Shown piece after piece: positions 25,867 to 34,191 of a stretch of DNA of 64,000 nt. The position numbers were made by a program, and so were the translations under genes. Source of the DNA: Bacillota bacterium (GTDB taxonomy: Bacteria > Bacillota > Clostridia > Christensenellales > SZUA-584); assembly GCA_023460085.1 (NCBI GenBank), contig JAEWRI010000001.1:124001-188000 (forward strand), given 5' to 3'. Every line of letters begins with the position of its first letter. The stretch's first letter is position 1. The notes beneath the pieces were generated by a model. The model made no database searches, was not told where the DNA came from, and saw only the letters and a program-made list of their open reading frames with translations.

Positions 25867-25975
25867 CGCTTTCCCTCCCGCAAATAAGGATTCATCCTAT
25901 CTTATGCGCAATGCATAGGGCAGGTGATAGGCCGCCCAAAAAGCTTCACAACCTCTCACCTTCCGCGAAGCAAAC

Positions 25976-25999
25976 AAAAAACGCCGTCGCGAAACGGCG
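25976..25999 (-). terminator. Terminator after the dUTPase-like gene
   Basis: CGCCGT/ACGGCG (25982-25987 and 25994-25999) with a 6-nt loop is followed on the minus strand by a T-run at 25981-25976. It ends the ylxY-M16-dUTPase unit and separates it from dpaA. Confidence 0.85.
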
Positions 26000-26025
26000 C
26001 TTTTCCCGCGCAATATGCTTTTAAG

Positions 26026-26403
26026 TTACGCCCCGGCGGACTGCTCCTCCACCGCGTAACCCTTTTTCTCCGACGTGCCGTGCTGGCGCGCGAAGTTCTC
26101 CTTGTTCTTATCCATGTAGCGGCGGAAAAGCTCCTCCGCATCCATGCCGGATTTCAGGCACATGCTGACAAAGAAATGCAGTATGTCCACCAGCTCGTCC
26201 CGCACCTTGCCCTCGTCCACGGGACGCGGGTTCTTCCACCACTTGAAGTTGACCTCGTCAATCAGCTCGGCCAGCTCGGAGAGCATCGCCAGCGTCTCCC
26301 TCTGTATCCAGACCTCCATGGGAATGGCCTCGAGGCCGCGGCGCTCCGCCAGCTCGGTATCGAAGCGGCGCTGGTACTCGAAGATGGTCTCCAGCTTATC
26401 CAT
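26026..26403 (-). CDS. All-alpha NTP pyrophosphatase, dUTPase/MazG-like
   Basis: This 125-residue protein has the metal-binding helices of the all-alpha NTP-PPase superfamily. ETLAMLSELAELIDEVNFKWW supplies the E-x-x-E pattern, and VRDELVDILHFFVSMCLKSGMDAEEL supplies the second D-x-x-D pattern. The sequence is closest to the dimeric dUTPase type, so it probably hydrolyses dUTP or a related nucleotide to keep uracil out of DNA. It overlaps the 3' end of the M16 peptidase gene by 8 nt. Confidence 0.8.
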   Translation of the reverse strand: MDKLETIFEYQRRFDTELAERRGLEAIPMEVWIQRETLAMLSELAELIDEVNFKWWKNPRPVDEGKVRDELVDILHFFVSMCLKSGMDAEELFRRYMDKNKENFARQHGTSEKKGYAVEEQSAGA

Positions 26404-27664
26404 TGAACCCCTCCAGCAGCTTTTCTATCTCGTCGCGCTTCTCTATCTTTCCCGCGAACACGGCGGACATCTTGGAGAAATCGAAGATTTTATCGATTAG
26501 CCTGTCCACGCTTTCGGGCGTCACCGCCGCGATTTTGCGCTGGGTCTCCTCCTCGTTATACACCTCGTCCAGCAGTAGCAGAGACTTGCCGAGCGCGCTC
26601 ATCACGGCGTTGGAGCCCTCCATGGAGAGCGCGTAGTTGCCAATCAGCTGCTCCTTGCCCTGCGCGAAGTCTTCCGCGCAGATGCGCTCCGCCTTCAGCG
26701 TATCGATTTCCTGCTTCATCAGCTTCACCACCTCGTCGGCGTTGGCCGCCGTGGTGCCCGCGTACAGCGTGAACATGCCCGTAAAGCTGTAGGTAGACGG
26801 GTAAGAATACACCGAATACGCAAGGCCCTTTTCCTCGCGAATCAGCTGGAACAGCCGCGAGCTCATGCCGCCGCCAAGGATGTTGTTGAGCACCGCCAAA
26901 GCGAAGCGCTCATCATCCGCGAAGCTGGAGCCGGGGAACGAGAGGCACAGGTGCGTCTGCTCCACATCCTTCTCGATAAACAGCGTGCGCAGCGCGGATA
27001 CGAAGGGCGTTTCGCACTGCTCGGCCTCCTTCTTGACGCCGCGCGAATACCCGCCGAAGTACTGCTCCATCGTGCCGATGAGCGCCGCTTCGTCGTACTT
27101 GCCCGCGACGGATATGACCACGTTGGCCGGATAGTAGTGCATGTCAATGTAGCGCAGCAGATCGTCCCGCGTGAAGCGCCGGATGTTTTCCTCCGGCCCC
27201 AGTATGGGCTTGGAGAGCGTACTGCCCGTAAAGAAGAGCTCCGAAATCTTCTCGTGCGTGAGCTCCTCCACATCGTCGCCGACCATCTTGATTTCCTCGA
27301 TGACGACGCCCTTCTCCTTCTCCATCTCCTGCGCGTCAAACTGCGCGTTCGCGAAAAGGTCCGAGAGTACGTCGAGGCCCACATCCAGCTTGTCCGGCAC
27401 GACGCGCACGTGATAACACGTGCACTCCTTGGACGTAAAGGCGTTGATCTGACCGCCGATGTTGTCGATATCCGCGGCAATCTGCTTTGTGGAACGGCTC
27501 TGCGTTCCTTTGAACATCATGTGTTCTATAAAATGGGATATGCCATTTTCCGCGTCTGTTTCGCAGGTGGAGCCGGTTTTTACCCATATGCCCGCCGCGA
27601 CCGAGGGAATAGTAGGCATCGGCTGCGCGATGACGCGGATGCCGTTGCCCAGCGTATGTACCAT
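26396..27664 (-). CDS. M16-family zinc peptidase (YmxG/MlpA-like)
   Basis: This 422-residue protein is related to mitochondrial processing peptidase. The inverted zinc motif H-x-x-E-H appears as GISHFIEHMMFKGT near residue 50, followed by the downstream Glu in EEIKMVGDDVEELTHE. The C-terminal half repeats the fold without the metal site, with ILGGGMSSRLFQLIREEKGLAYSVYSYPS. I chose the ATG at 27664 behind GAAGGAG over an upstream TTG. Context ylxY-M16-dpaAB is the Bacillus sporulation-era arrangement; in Bacillus the homologue is MlpA. Confidence 0.9.
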   Translation of the reverse strand: MVHTLGNGIRVIAQPMPTIPSVAAGIWVKTGSTCETDAENGISHFIEHMMFKGTQSRSTKQIAADIDNIGGQINAFTSKECTCYHVRVVPDKLDVGLDVLSDLFANAQFDAQEMEKEKGVVIEEIKMVGDDVEELTHEKISELFFTGSTLSKPILGPEENIRRFTRDDLLRYIDMHYYPANVVISVAGKYDEAALIGTMEQYFGGYSRGVKKEAEQCETPFVSALRTLFIEKDVEQTHLCLSFPGSSFADDERFALAVLNNILGGGMSSRLFQLIREEKGLAYSVYSYPSTYSFTGMFTLYAGTTAANADEVVKLMKQEIDTLKAERICAEDFAQGKEQLIGNYALSMEGSNAVMSALGKSLLLLDEVYNEEETQRKIAAVTPESVDRLIDKIFDFSKMSAVFAGKIEKRDEIEKLLEGFNG

Positions 27665-27675
27665 GTGCGTCTCCT

Positions 27676-28278
27676 TCAAAGCATTTCGTTCACTTTGAGG
27701 ATAGTATAACCTTTATCGAGCACAATTTGTACTACTTTTTCGAAATCATTGAAATTGTTGTCCGCGCGGACGCAGACGAACATATCGCCCGCCAGCGCGT
27801 CTGCCAGCGCGTCCGTCCAGCCGCCCTCCAGACTCAGCTTTGACACGTCGATGGACGGGCAGACCTCTCGCACCGCGCCGCCCTCCGCGTAGCCCATCAC
27901 GGGAATGCTGTACCCGCCGCCGAGATAAAGCGCGGACGCGCGCGTGCGCCCCGTGATGTAATAGCCCACGCCGTGGCCCTGCGCCATCACGGCCAGCATA
28001 TTGTCGGCCATCGCCTCCGTCTGCGTGTCGGGGAAAAAGAACGTCGCCTTGACGCCGTACGCTTTCAGCGTATCCATGTACGCTTCCACGTCGCTTCCAT
28101 CCGTCACCAGGATTTGCAGCCCCACCACGGCTTCGCCGGTGCTGCCCCGCAGCGCGGGATCCGTCTCGAACATGCCCTGCAGCGGCCCGAACGCCGCGAA
28201 CCACACCAGCAGTATGATTACCGCGAGGCATATGTTGGTTACCAGCGTCTTCCTTACGCTGCTTTTCGGTTTACTCAT
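27676..28278 (-). CDS. YlxY-like, degenerate polysaccharide-deacetylase-fold protein
   Basis: This 200-residue protein has one N-terminal transmembrane helix (about 10-32) and a NodB-like fold, seen in ILVTDGSDVEAYMDTLKAYGVKATFFFPD and AVMAQGHGVGYYITG. The metal-binding residues of active deacetylases are missing: the usual T-F-D-D-G reads V-T-D-G-S, and the H-x3-H motif is absent. It is therefore likely non-catalytic or has another role. In Bacillus ylxY also lies upstream of mlpA. I chose the ATG at 28278 behind GGGGGGTG. Confidence 0.72.
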   Translation of the reverse strand: MSKPKSSVRKTLVTNICLAVIILLVWFAAFGPLQGMFETDPALRGSTGEAVVGLQILVTDGSDVEAYMDTLKAYGVKATFFFPDTQTEAMADNMLAVMAQGHGVGYYITGRTRASALYLGGGYSIPVMGYAEGGAVREVCPSIDVSKLSLEGGWTDALADALAGDMFVCVRADNNFNDFEKVVQIVLDKGYTILKVNEML

Positions 28279-28411
28279 CTGTAACACCCCCCACACATCT
28301 ATATTCACGCCTGTCCTCATTCATGCAGGGCATATCCCTTGCTATATGCATATGACGGCGGCGCGCATCGGATACTATTTTTACGGTCAAAAGCGCTCAC
28401 CGCCGCCCATA

Positions 28412-28440
28412 TTGACGGTGCTGGAACGCAATGGTATAGT
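28412..28440 (+). promoter_or_regulatory. Promoter of the + strand redox operon
   Basis: TTGACG (28412-28417) and TATAGT (28435-28440) are separated by 17 nt and lie about 100 nt upstream of the first gene. The intervening leader shows no strong hairpin. Confidence 0.75.
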
Positions 28441-28541
28441 TATTAAGAATCATTGGCATGAAGCCGGGTATCTTACGACCATACCGTGAGCGGCCATGCG
28501 CTGTACCGCAACCCTGACACGAACGTTTGCAGGAGGTTACC

Positions 28542-29195
28542 ATGACGGTTACGAAAAAAATACTGACGATACTGCTCGCCGCGCTGCTCGTATTCGCGCT
28601 CGCGGGCTGTTCCAATCCGGGCAGCTCCAACGCCGCCGTGGACGAGTCCGAGGAGACCGTAAGCGCGACGGAAAGCCCGGAGGAAACCGAATCGGCGGTG
28701 ACGGAACGCCCCGAAGCCCCCACGCACACCGATCGCCCGGAGAAGTCGCAGAACGCGCCGGCGTCCGGCGAAGCGGGCTATGATGTGGGCGACGTGCTGC
28801 CCGATTTCTCTGTTCCGACGGTGGGCGGAGGCACGTTTACGCTTTCCGAGAACCTCGGCAAGCCGGTGTTCATCAACCTGTTTGCCACGTGGTGCGGACC
28901 GTGCGTCGGCGAGATGCCCGAGATCAACGAGCTGTATCTGGAATACGCCGACAGCGCCGTGTTCATCGTCATCGACATCGGCGAGAGCGAAACCACCGCG
29001 CAGAGCTTCGGGGAAACCAACGGCTATTCGCTGCCCTTCGCGTACTCGGAGGACGGCCTGCCCTTCGGCGAAGACTACTTTGTGGAATACATCCCGCAGA
29101 CCTTCGTGCTGGGCGCGGATGGCACCATCGTGCAGTTCTTCGGCGGCTCGTCCGACTACAACACCTTTAAGGCCGCCCTCGAAGACGCACAATGA
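28542..29195 (+). CDS. Thioredoxin-like lipoprotein (TlpA/ResA type)
   Basis: This 217-residue protein has a lipoprotein signal (LAALLVFALAGC), a Glu/Ser/Thr-rich linker to about residue 75 and then a thioredoxin domain. The domain holds NLFATWCGPCVGEMPEINELY with the C-x-x-C pair and a cis-Pro region VEYIPQTFVLGADGT. It would act outside the membrane as a thiol oxidoreductase. AGGAGG precedes the ATG. Its stop overlaps the start of the next tiny gene (ATGA), and the three genes form one transcription unit. Confidence 0.88.
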   Translation: MTVTKKILTILLAALLVFALAGCSNPGSSNAAVDESEETVSATESPEETESAVTERPEAPTHTDRPEKSQNAPASGEAGYDVGDVLPDFSVPTVGGGTFTLSENLGKPVFINLFATWCGPCVGEMPEINELYLEYADSAVFIVIDIGESETTAQSFGETNGYSLPFAYSEDGLPFGEDYFVEYIPQTFVLGADGTIVQFFGGSSDYNTFKAALEDAQ

Positions 29196-29338
29196 GCCGC
29201 GGGCTGCGCATTGGGCTGGCCGCCGCGCTGCTTGCCGCGGGCGCGGTCCTGATTGTGCTGGGCGTACTGGGCGGCGAAACCAAGGTGGTACTTGCCAAGG
29301 CGATCCGCATCTGTCTGGAGTGCATCGGCATTGGGTAA
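29192..29338 (+). CDS. CD1871A-type small CXXC membrane protein, 48 aa
   Basis: A 48-residue protein too short for most callers. It has one transmembrane helix (LAAALLAAGAVLIVLGVLGG) and ends with ICLECIGIG, the C-x-x-C tail of the CD1871A family of tiny clostridial proteins. It is sandwiched between a thioredoxin lipoprotein and a 4Fe-4S membrane protein, with a 4-nt overlap upstream and an 8-nt overlap downstream. This suggests it relays electrons or thiols between them, but no function is established. Confidence 0.8.
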   Translation: MSRGLRIGLAAALLAAGAVLIVLGVLGGETKVVLAKAIRICLECIGIG

Positions 29339-30209
29339 GAAGCGTAAAATCGTGCAGGCGCTGACGGCGCTTGTCTATAACCTAAACCTCAGGGGCTTCG
29401 CCGATGGAACCATTTACCACGGCAAGCTGAAAAACGTCTGCGTGCCGGGGCTCAACTGCTATTCGTGTCCCGGCGCGCTGGGCTCCTGCCCCATCGGCTC
29501 TCTGCAATCGTCCATCGGCGCGATGTCGTACAAGATAAGCCTGTACGTATCGGGCATACTCATATTCGTAGGTGCGCTGCTGGGCCGCTTCATCTGCGGC
29601 TGGGCGTGTCCGTTCGGACTCGCGCAGGAGCTGCTGTACAAAATCCCCTCCCCAAAACTGCAAAGGAAGCGCGCGTTCGGCGTGCTCAAATACGGCAAGT
29701 ACGTGATGCTGGCGGGGCTGGTGCTGCTGGTGCCCTATGTGATGTACCTGCAGGACGGCTTTGCCACGCCGACGTTCTGCAAATACGTCTGCCCGGCGGG
29801 AACGCTGGAGGCGGGCATTCCCCTGGTTTCCATGAACGAGACGCTGCGGCAGAGCATCGGGTGGCTGTTCTCGTGGAAGGTGCTGCTGCTTGTCGCGACC
29901 GTCGTGCTCTCGGTGTTCGTGTTCCGGCCCTTCTGCCGGTTCGTCTGTCCGCTGGGCGCCATCTACGGGCTGTTCAACCGCATCTCGGTATTCGGCCTGC
30001 GGCTGGAAACGCCCAAATGCACGCACTGCAACGCCTGCGCGCGCGTGTGCAAGCTGGACGTCAATCCCTCCAAAACGCCGGGCAGCGCGGAGTGCATCCG
30101 CTGCGGAGACTGCGTCAAGGCCTGCCCCACCGGCGCGCTGCGCTTCGGCACGGCCTTCCGGGCGGCGGACAAGCAGCCCGCGGAAACGCTCTCCTCCCGC
30201 CGGGGTTGA
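29331..30209 (+). CDS. 4Fe-4S binding membrane protein (NapH/CcoG-like)
   Basis: This 292-residue protein has about five transmembrane helices and many cysteines. The pattern resembles the NapH/MauN group: GLNCYSCPGALGSCPIGSLQ, ICGWACPFGLAQELLY, YVCPAGTLEAG and RFVCPLGAIYGLFN. A C-terminal ferredoxin module follows with CTHCNACARVC and CIRCGDCVKACPTGA (two C-x2-C-x2-C-x3-C sets). It probably moves electrons across the membrane to the thioredoxin lipoprotein encoded upstream. I chose the TTG at 29331 because GGAG lies at proper spacing; the frame is open 26 codons further but without homology. Confidence 0.85.
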   Translation: MGKKRKIVQALTALVYNLNLRGFADGTIYHGKLKNVCVPGLNCYSCPGALGSCPIGSLQSSIGAMSYKISLYVSGILIFVGALLGRFICGWACPFGLAQELLYKIPSPKLQRKRAFGVLKYGKYVMLAGLVLLVPYVMYLQDGFATPTFCKYVCPAGTLEAGIPLVSMNETLRQSIGWLFSWKVLLLVATVVLSVFVFRPFCRFVCPLGAIYGLFNRISVFGLRLETPKCTHCNACARVCKLDVNPSKTPGSAECIRCGDCVKACPTGALRFGTAFRAADKQPAETLSSRRG

Positions 30210-30234
30210 CAGCCGGTGCGCGCGCGGCTATGAT
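30206..30234 (+). promoter_or_regulatory. Strong promoter of the methyltransferase gene
   Basis: A perfect TTGACA (30206-30211), overlapping the stop codon of the previous gene, and TATGAT (30229-30234) are separated by exactly 17 nt. Transcription would start near 30241, giving a leader of about 194 nt. Confidence 0.9.
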
Positions 30235-30240
30235 GAGACT

Positions 30241-30434
30241 ATCAAACAAAAAAGGTGGTGTCTGTTTGGATCGTGTTCTGTAAGCAACCGGAAGGTGCAA
30301 CTCACTCCTGAGTGTGTTTGCTGTTATCGGATTGCCTGCGGAATACCCCACGGACGCCTTTTAACAAGGCGCGGTTTGTCCCGCCTTTTTGTTTTGGCGG
30401 TTTTCCGCGGGCGCGAAAAAAAGAAAGGAAAACC
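30241..30434 (+). promoter_or_regulatory. Attenuator-like leader of the methyltransferase gene
   Basis: The 194-nt leader contains AAGGCG at 30366-30371, which can pair either with CGCCTT upstream (30355-30360) or with CGCCTT downstream (30382-30387). The downstream pairing is followed by TTTGTTTT and is an intrinsic terminator. Near the 5' end, AAAGGTGG precedes two overlapping short frames: a 5-codon TTG frame (MDRVL) and a GTG frame ending in VFCKQPEGATHS. Such short frames with exclusive hairpins are typical of ribosome-mediated induction of drug-response genes. No known riboswitch class was recognised. Confidence 0.65.
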
Positions 30435-31145
30435 ATGAAAACAGAAAAAAGCCACTGCTTCGAATCCAAGTTCCTCGAAGAAAATATGATGGGCCCCAAT
30501 TGCGTGAAGCTGCTGGAGGATATGACCCCGCACATGGCGCTGAAGCCCGGAATGCGCGTGCTGGACCTCGGCTGCGGCAGAGGCCTCACGTCGCTGTTCC
30601 TCGCGCGCGAGTTCGGCGTCACGGTGTACGCCACAGATTTGTGGATACCCGCCACGGAAAACTGGGAGCGCATCCGGGCGCTGGGGCTGGAAGACCGCGT
30701 CATCCCCATCCATGCCGACGCGCACGCGCTGCCCTACGCGGAGGACTACTTCGACGCGGCGGTCTGTGTGGACGCGTACCTCTACTTTGGTACGGAGGAA
30801 GGCTATATGGACCGCTGCCTCGCGCCGCTTGTGAAGCCGGGCGGAGACATCGCCATCGCGGTGCCGGGCGTCAAAACGGACCTCACCGCGCTTCCGCCCG
30901 AGATGGCGGGCAGCGTGCGCGCGGAGGACTTCATGACGTTTCGCTCCGGGCGATGGTGGACGGAACGCCTCGCGCCCTCGAAGCGGTACGCGATGGAGCG
31001 CCTGTGGGAATTCTCCGGGTTTGACGAGGCGTGGGCCGACTGGCTGCGCACCGACAACCCCTACGCCGTGAGCGACCGGGCGATGCTGCGCGCCAACGCC
31101 GGGCGCTTCATGAACCTCATCTGCATGACGGGAAAACGCATATAA
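30435..31145 (+). CDS. SAM-dependent class I methyltransferase
   Basis: This 236-residue protein has the SAM-binding motif VLDLGCGRGLTSLFLAREFG, then VTVYATDLW and HADAHALPYAEDYFDAAVCVDAYLYFG. It resembles cyclopropane-synthase-like or small-molecule methyltransferases, and no rRNA-methylase signature is visible. The start is the ATG at 30435 behind AAAGGA. The strong promoter and attenuator-like leader suggest inducible expression, but the substrate is unknown. Confidence 0.8.
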   Translation: MKTEKSHCFESKFLEENMMGPNCVKLLEDMTPHMALKPGMRVLDLGCGRGLTSLFLAREFGVTVYATDLWIPATENWERIRALGLEDRVIPIHADAHALPYAEDYFDAAVCVDAYLYFGTEEGYMDRCLAPLVKPGGDIAIAVPGVKTDLTALPPEMAGSVRAEDFMTFRSGRWWTERLAPSKRYAMERLWEFSGFDEAWADWLRTDNPYAVSDRAMLRANAGRFMNLICMTGKRI

Positions 31146-31153
31146 GCGGCATA

Positions 31154-31197
31154 AAAAGGGCGGCCATCCTCCAAACGGAGCGCTGACCGCCCTTTTA
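31154..31197. terminator. Bidirectional terminator
   Basis: AAAAGGGCGG and CCGCCCTTTT form a 10-bp stem around a 23-nt loop between two convergent genes, the methyltransferase (+) and the zinc-ribbon protein (-). A- and T-runs on both sides let it work in both directions. Confidence 0.88.
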
Positions 31198-31214
31198 GTT
31201 TCCCGCAGCGTCTG

Positions 31215-33035
31215 TTAAAACGTTCCCGTAAAATACAGCGGCGTTCCCCCGCCGGTGGGCGAAATGATCGTGTTGTTTGCCTCATCGTAGTAATAGTCGA
31301 CCGAGACGCCGTCCGTCGCCGTGATGTGGATGGTGGTGCCGTCGAATGTGTAGTGCAAGTCACCGTGCGGATTAAACATGCTGCTGTTCGCGATGATATC
31401 CGAGTACGACATGCCCTCCGTACCGATGTATGCCATGCCGCCTGAGAAGCAGATGGCTTCACCCGCGGTGTATACGCCCCCCGACTGTGTACCTTTACCG
31501 ACCCACAGCGTGCCGTCGAAATAGCCGTCTCGCGATACCGGCGATGGCGTGGGTATCGGCAGGAGCGTCGGAATGGGTTCCGTGCTGGGCGGCGGCGACT
31601 CCTCCGGCGGGGTATCGTCCGGCGGCTCGATAACCACCGCCTGCCCCAGCAGCCGTGTCCAGAGGCTGCCCAGCAGCTCCTTCAGCTTATATACATTGGC
31701 GTTGCGCGTATCGATTTTGAACAGCTTCTCCACGGTCTTCATGAGCTTGCCGAAGGTCAGGTTTCCGTCGAAGTATACGCTCGTCTTAAAGCCGTCAATG
31801 TATGCGTCGAAACGGCCGCTGAGATCATCGCCCGATCTCACTACCTCGCCCGAGAATTCGTAGTGATTCGGACCGATGTCCATCTCTCCGCCAAAGCCGA
31901 GCCCGTCCTTCTCTATCTGATAGCGCAGCGTGCCTTCCATGGCACTGCCGTCCGGCAGCGCGGCTGTAAACAGCATATCGACGGTATCCCCTGCGCGGTT
32001 ATAGCCGAAGGAAGCCTCCAGCTTCTGACCGTCCACCGTTCCCTCCATGCTTACGCCTATGGGTCTGCCGTCCTCGTACATCACACTGTACTCCAGCCCC
32101 GGTGCCGTCACGTTTTCCACGGCTCCCACGGCGGCAGCAACGCTTTCCAGCGTGTCCGAAATGACGATGTTGGTATAGAAAACGCGGCTGACGGCTCTGT
32201 CCGCCGCGTTGCGCAGATCCCGGTCGTCATCCACCTTATCCGCAAGCGTGCGCAGCGCGTCCGCGATGTCGTCTGCATCCATCGTCAGCGTGGCCTCGGA
32301 TGCGCTCTTCTGGAAGCAGTCTTCGTCGATGCTGTTCATGAACGCTTCGAGCAGCATCCGCATGTCTTCCTTCTCCTCCGCCGATCCGCTCGTGAGCGCC
32401 CCCAGCCTTTCGGCAAGCGTCATGCTGTCGGTTAGGTCGGCACCCGACTCCAGCTCAAGACCCGATACGCCGTCCGGAGTCGCGGCGTAGAGCACGTCCT
32501 CCAGCAGCAGCAACGTCAGGGCGCCAAAATCGCCTTCAAGGCTCGCGCCGAGCGCTTCCCCGTCGTAAGCGACTTCCAGCGTTAAAGGCACGCTGTCTTC
32601 ATCGCCCGCTTCCACGTCGAGATCCAGTGACAGCTGGAATGGCTGATCGGCAAGATCGGCAAATACGCTCTCGCCGAGGCCGGAGAAGGCATCGGTAAAC
32701 ACCGCGGCGCTGTCGTTATAGAAGCGCGTCTGCACGGTATCGCCGCTCAGCGGCCCGCCGCCGCCCTTCAGCACACCCGGCCATACAAACAGCACGATGA
32801 CGGCAACGACGATAAGCGCCGCCGCGGCGATGATCGCCCAGAGTCCCCTGCGCCTGTGCGGCGGCTTGTCCGCGCTTCGACTGGCCCGCGCCGGCGGTAC
32901 TGGCGGCACGGGCGGCGGTTGTGCGGGCGGCACTGCTGACATTTGCCGCGGCTGCACGGCGTTCATCCGTGCGCCGCATGACGAGCAAAAAGCATCCCCA
33001 TTTCCGACAACGGCCCCGCAATGGAAACAAACCAT
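31215..33035 (-). CDS. Zinc-ribbon membrane protein, large extracellular domain, unknown function
   Basis: This 606-residue protein starts with a zinc ribbon (CFHCGAVVGNGDAFCSSCG, residues 3-21). A Pro-rich cytoplasmic segment follows, then one transmembrane helix at about 63-85 (LWAIIAAAALIVVAVIVLFVWPGV). The rest is an extracellular region of about 500 residues with alternating beta-rich sequence, a Pro-rich hinge near residue 495 (PPDDTPPEESPPPSTEPIPT) and a small C-terminal beta domain. Many gut clostridia encode such zinc-ribbon/TM/ectodomain proteins. No catalytic motif is visible, and envelope sensing or lipoprotein-like binding is a guess. Confidence 0.8.
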   Translation of the reverse strand: MVCFHCGAVVGNGDAFCSSCGARMNAVQPRQMSAVPPAQPPPVPPVPPARASRSADKPPHRRRGLWAIIAAAALIVVAVIVLFVWPGVLKGGGGPLSGDTVQTRFYNDSAAVFTDAFSGLGESVFADLADQPFQLSLDLDVEAGDEDSVPLTLEVAYDGEALGASLEGDFGALTLLLLEDVLYAATPDGVSGLELESGADLTDSMTLAERLGALTSGSAEEKEDMRMLLEAFMNSIDEDCFQKSASEATLTMDADDIADALRTLADKVDDDRDLRNAADRAVSRVFYTNIVISDTLESVAAAVGAVENVTAPGLEYSVMYEDGRPIGVSMEGTVDGQKLEASFGYNRAGDTVDMLFTAALPDGSAMEGTLRYQIEKDGLGFGGEMDIGPNHYEFSGEVVRSGDDLSGRFDAYIDGFKTSVYFDGNLTFGKLMKTVEKLFKIDTRNANVYKLKELLGSLWTRLLGQAVVIEPPDDTPPEESPPPSTEPIPTLLPIPTPSPVSRDGYFDGTLWVGKGTQSGGVYTAGEAICFSGGMAYIGTEGMSYSDIIANSSMFNPHGDLHYTFDGTTIHITATDGVSVDYYYDEANNTIISPTGGGTPLYFTGTF

Positions 33036-33336
33036 ATGACAGCCCTCCGCTTTATTTTCGTGTCAAGAACAAGAGAATCGTTTGCGATACGCACAGTATG
33101 ATGTTATCTTCATTATAGACGCAGCGCCCGCGAAGTCAACGGGCAGCAGAGATAATATTCCATTTTTCGTCATGCGCATTTTGCTGCAGCGGTATTATAG
33201 GAATGATATGCCGCGTTTCTTTCACAAGCCTTTCCGGCGGGCTCTATGCTATACGCTCACACTGATATTTTGCAGCACTCGCGCTGCCGGACGCTCTCGT
33301 CATCCGTGCATCGTCAGGACGGCAGACCGTTTTATA
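33036..33336. other. Gene-free region with promoter of the zinc-ribbon protein
   Basis: These 301 nt hold no convincing gene. TTGACT (33139-33134) and TATAAT (33117-33112), 16 nt apart on the minus strand, form a promoter for the zinc-ribbon gene, with a leader of about 70 nt. The right part near the deacetylase gene shows nothing recognisable. Confidence 0.65.
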
Positions 33337-34146
33337 TTATTCTCCGCGCGTCTTCACCGTCAGCGGGATATCCCGCAGTGAGCCGAACGTATAGCCCGCG
33401 TCCTCCCAGGCCGTCAGCACCTCGTTCAGCACGTGCACATTCGCCGCGGACTGGCAGTGCAGCAGCGCGATTTCACCGGGGTGCGTCTCCTTCAGTATGG
33501 TCCGCATGGCGTCCTCATCCGACGGCTGGTTGCTGACGTCCCAGTCGGAATAGCGGAAGGACCAGAACACCGTGGTGTAACCCAGCTGCTCCGCGTAGCT
33601 CAGCGTCTTTTCGGAGAACAGGCCCTGCGGAGGCCGGAAGTACCGGGGCAGCTCCTCCCCCGTCGCCTCGAAGTAGGCATCCTCCACGCCCTTCAGCTCC
33701 GACTGGAACTTCTCGAATGTCACGCGCGACATGCCGATATGGTGCGCCGTGTGGTTGCCGACGATGCAGCCCTGCTCCGTCATTGCCCGGATCACGTCGG
33801 GATGCTCGCGGATATACGCCTCGTTCATGAAGAACGCGGCGGTGGCGTCGTGCGCCTTCAGGGTTTCCAGTATCTGCGGAATGTTGTCGTTCCGCGGGCA
33901 GTCGTCGAACGTGAGGTAGATGACCTTGCGGCTGGTATCGCCGAGGTAAAGCACGTCGTAGTCCGCGATATAGCCCGCCTTCTCCATCGGATCGGGCGGC
34001 ACGTCCGTATCGTGCGGCAGGTAGTACCACATGAACTCGTCGGTGGATACGGGCGTCTCCCGCGGGAGGCAGCGCGCGCACACCATCAGCGCCAGCGCCA
34101 GCGCAAGGAACATCAGCATGATGCTCGAAAGCTTGAGTCTGCTCAT
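33337..34146 (-). CDS. Membrane-anchored polysaccharide deacetylase (NodB fold)
   Basis: This 269-residue protein has an N-terminal membrane anchor (SSIMLMFLALALALMVCARC) and a complete NodB catalytic set. IYLTFDDCPRNDNIP carries the D-D metal/base pair, GNHTAHHIGMS the H-x3-H ligands, YFRPPQGLFSEKTL the R-P-P motif, and IALLHCQSAANVHVL the C-terminal catalytic His. The layout is close to PdaA, the muramic-acid deacetylase for spore cortex lactam formation. A different cell-wall substrate remains possible. I chose the ATG at 34146; a TTG lies 21 nt upstream. Confidence 0.85.
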   Translation of the reverse strand: MSRLKLSSIMLMFLALALALMVCARCLPRETPVSTDEFMWYYLPHDTDVPPDPMEKAGYIADYDVLYLGDTSRKVIYLTFDDCPRNDNIPQILETLKAHDATAAFFMNEAYIREHPDVIRAMTEQGCIVGNHTAHHIGMSRVTFEKFQSELKGVEDAYFEATGEELPRYFRPPQGLFSEKTLSYAEQLGYTTVFWSFRYSDWDVSNQPSDEDAMRTILKETHPGEIALLHCQSAANVHVLNEVLTAWEDAGYTFGSLRDIPLTVKTRGE

Positions 34147-34191
34147 GCCACAGTGTATGCGCGGCAAACCGGATTCATCCGTTGGGCGCGT

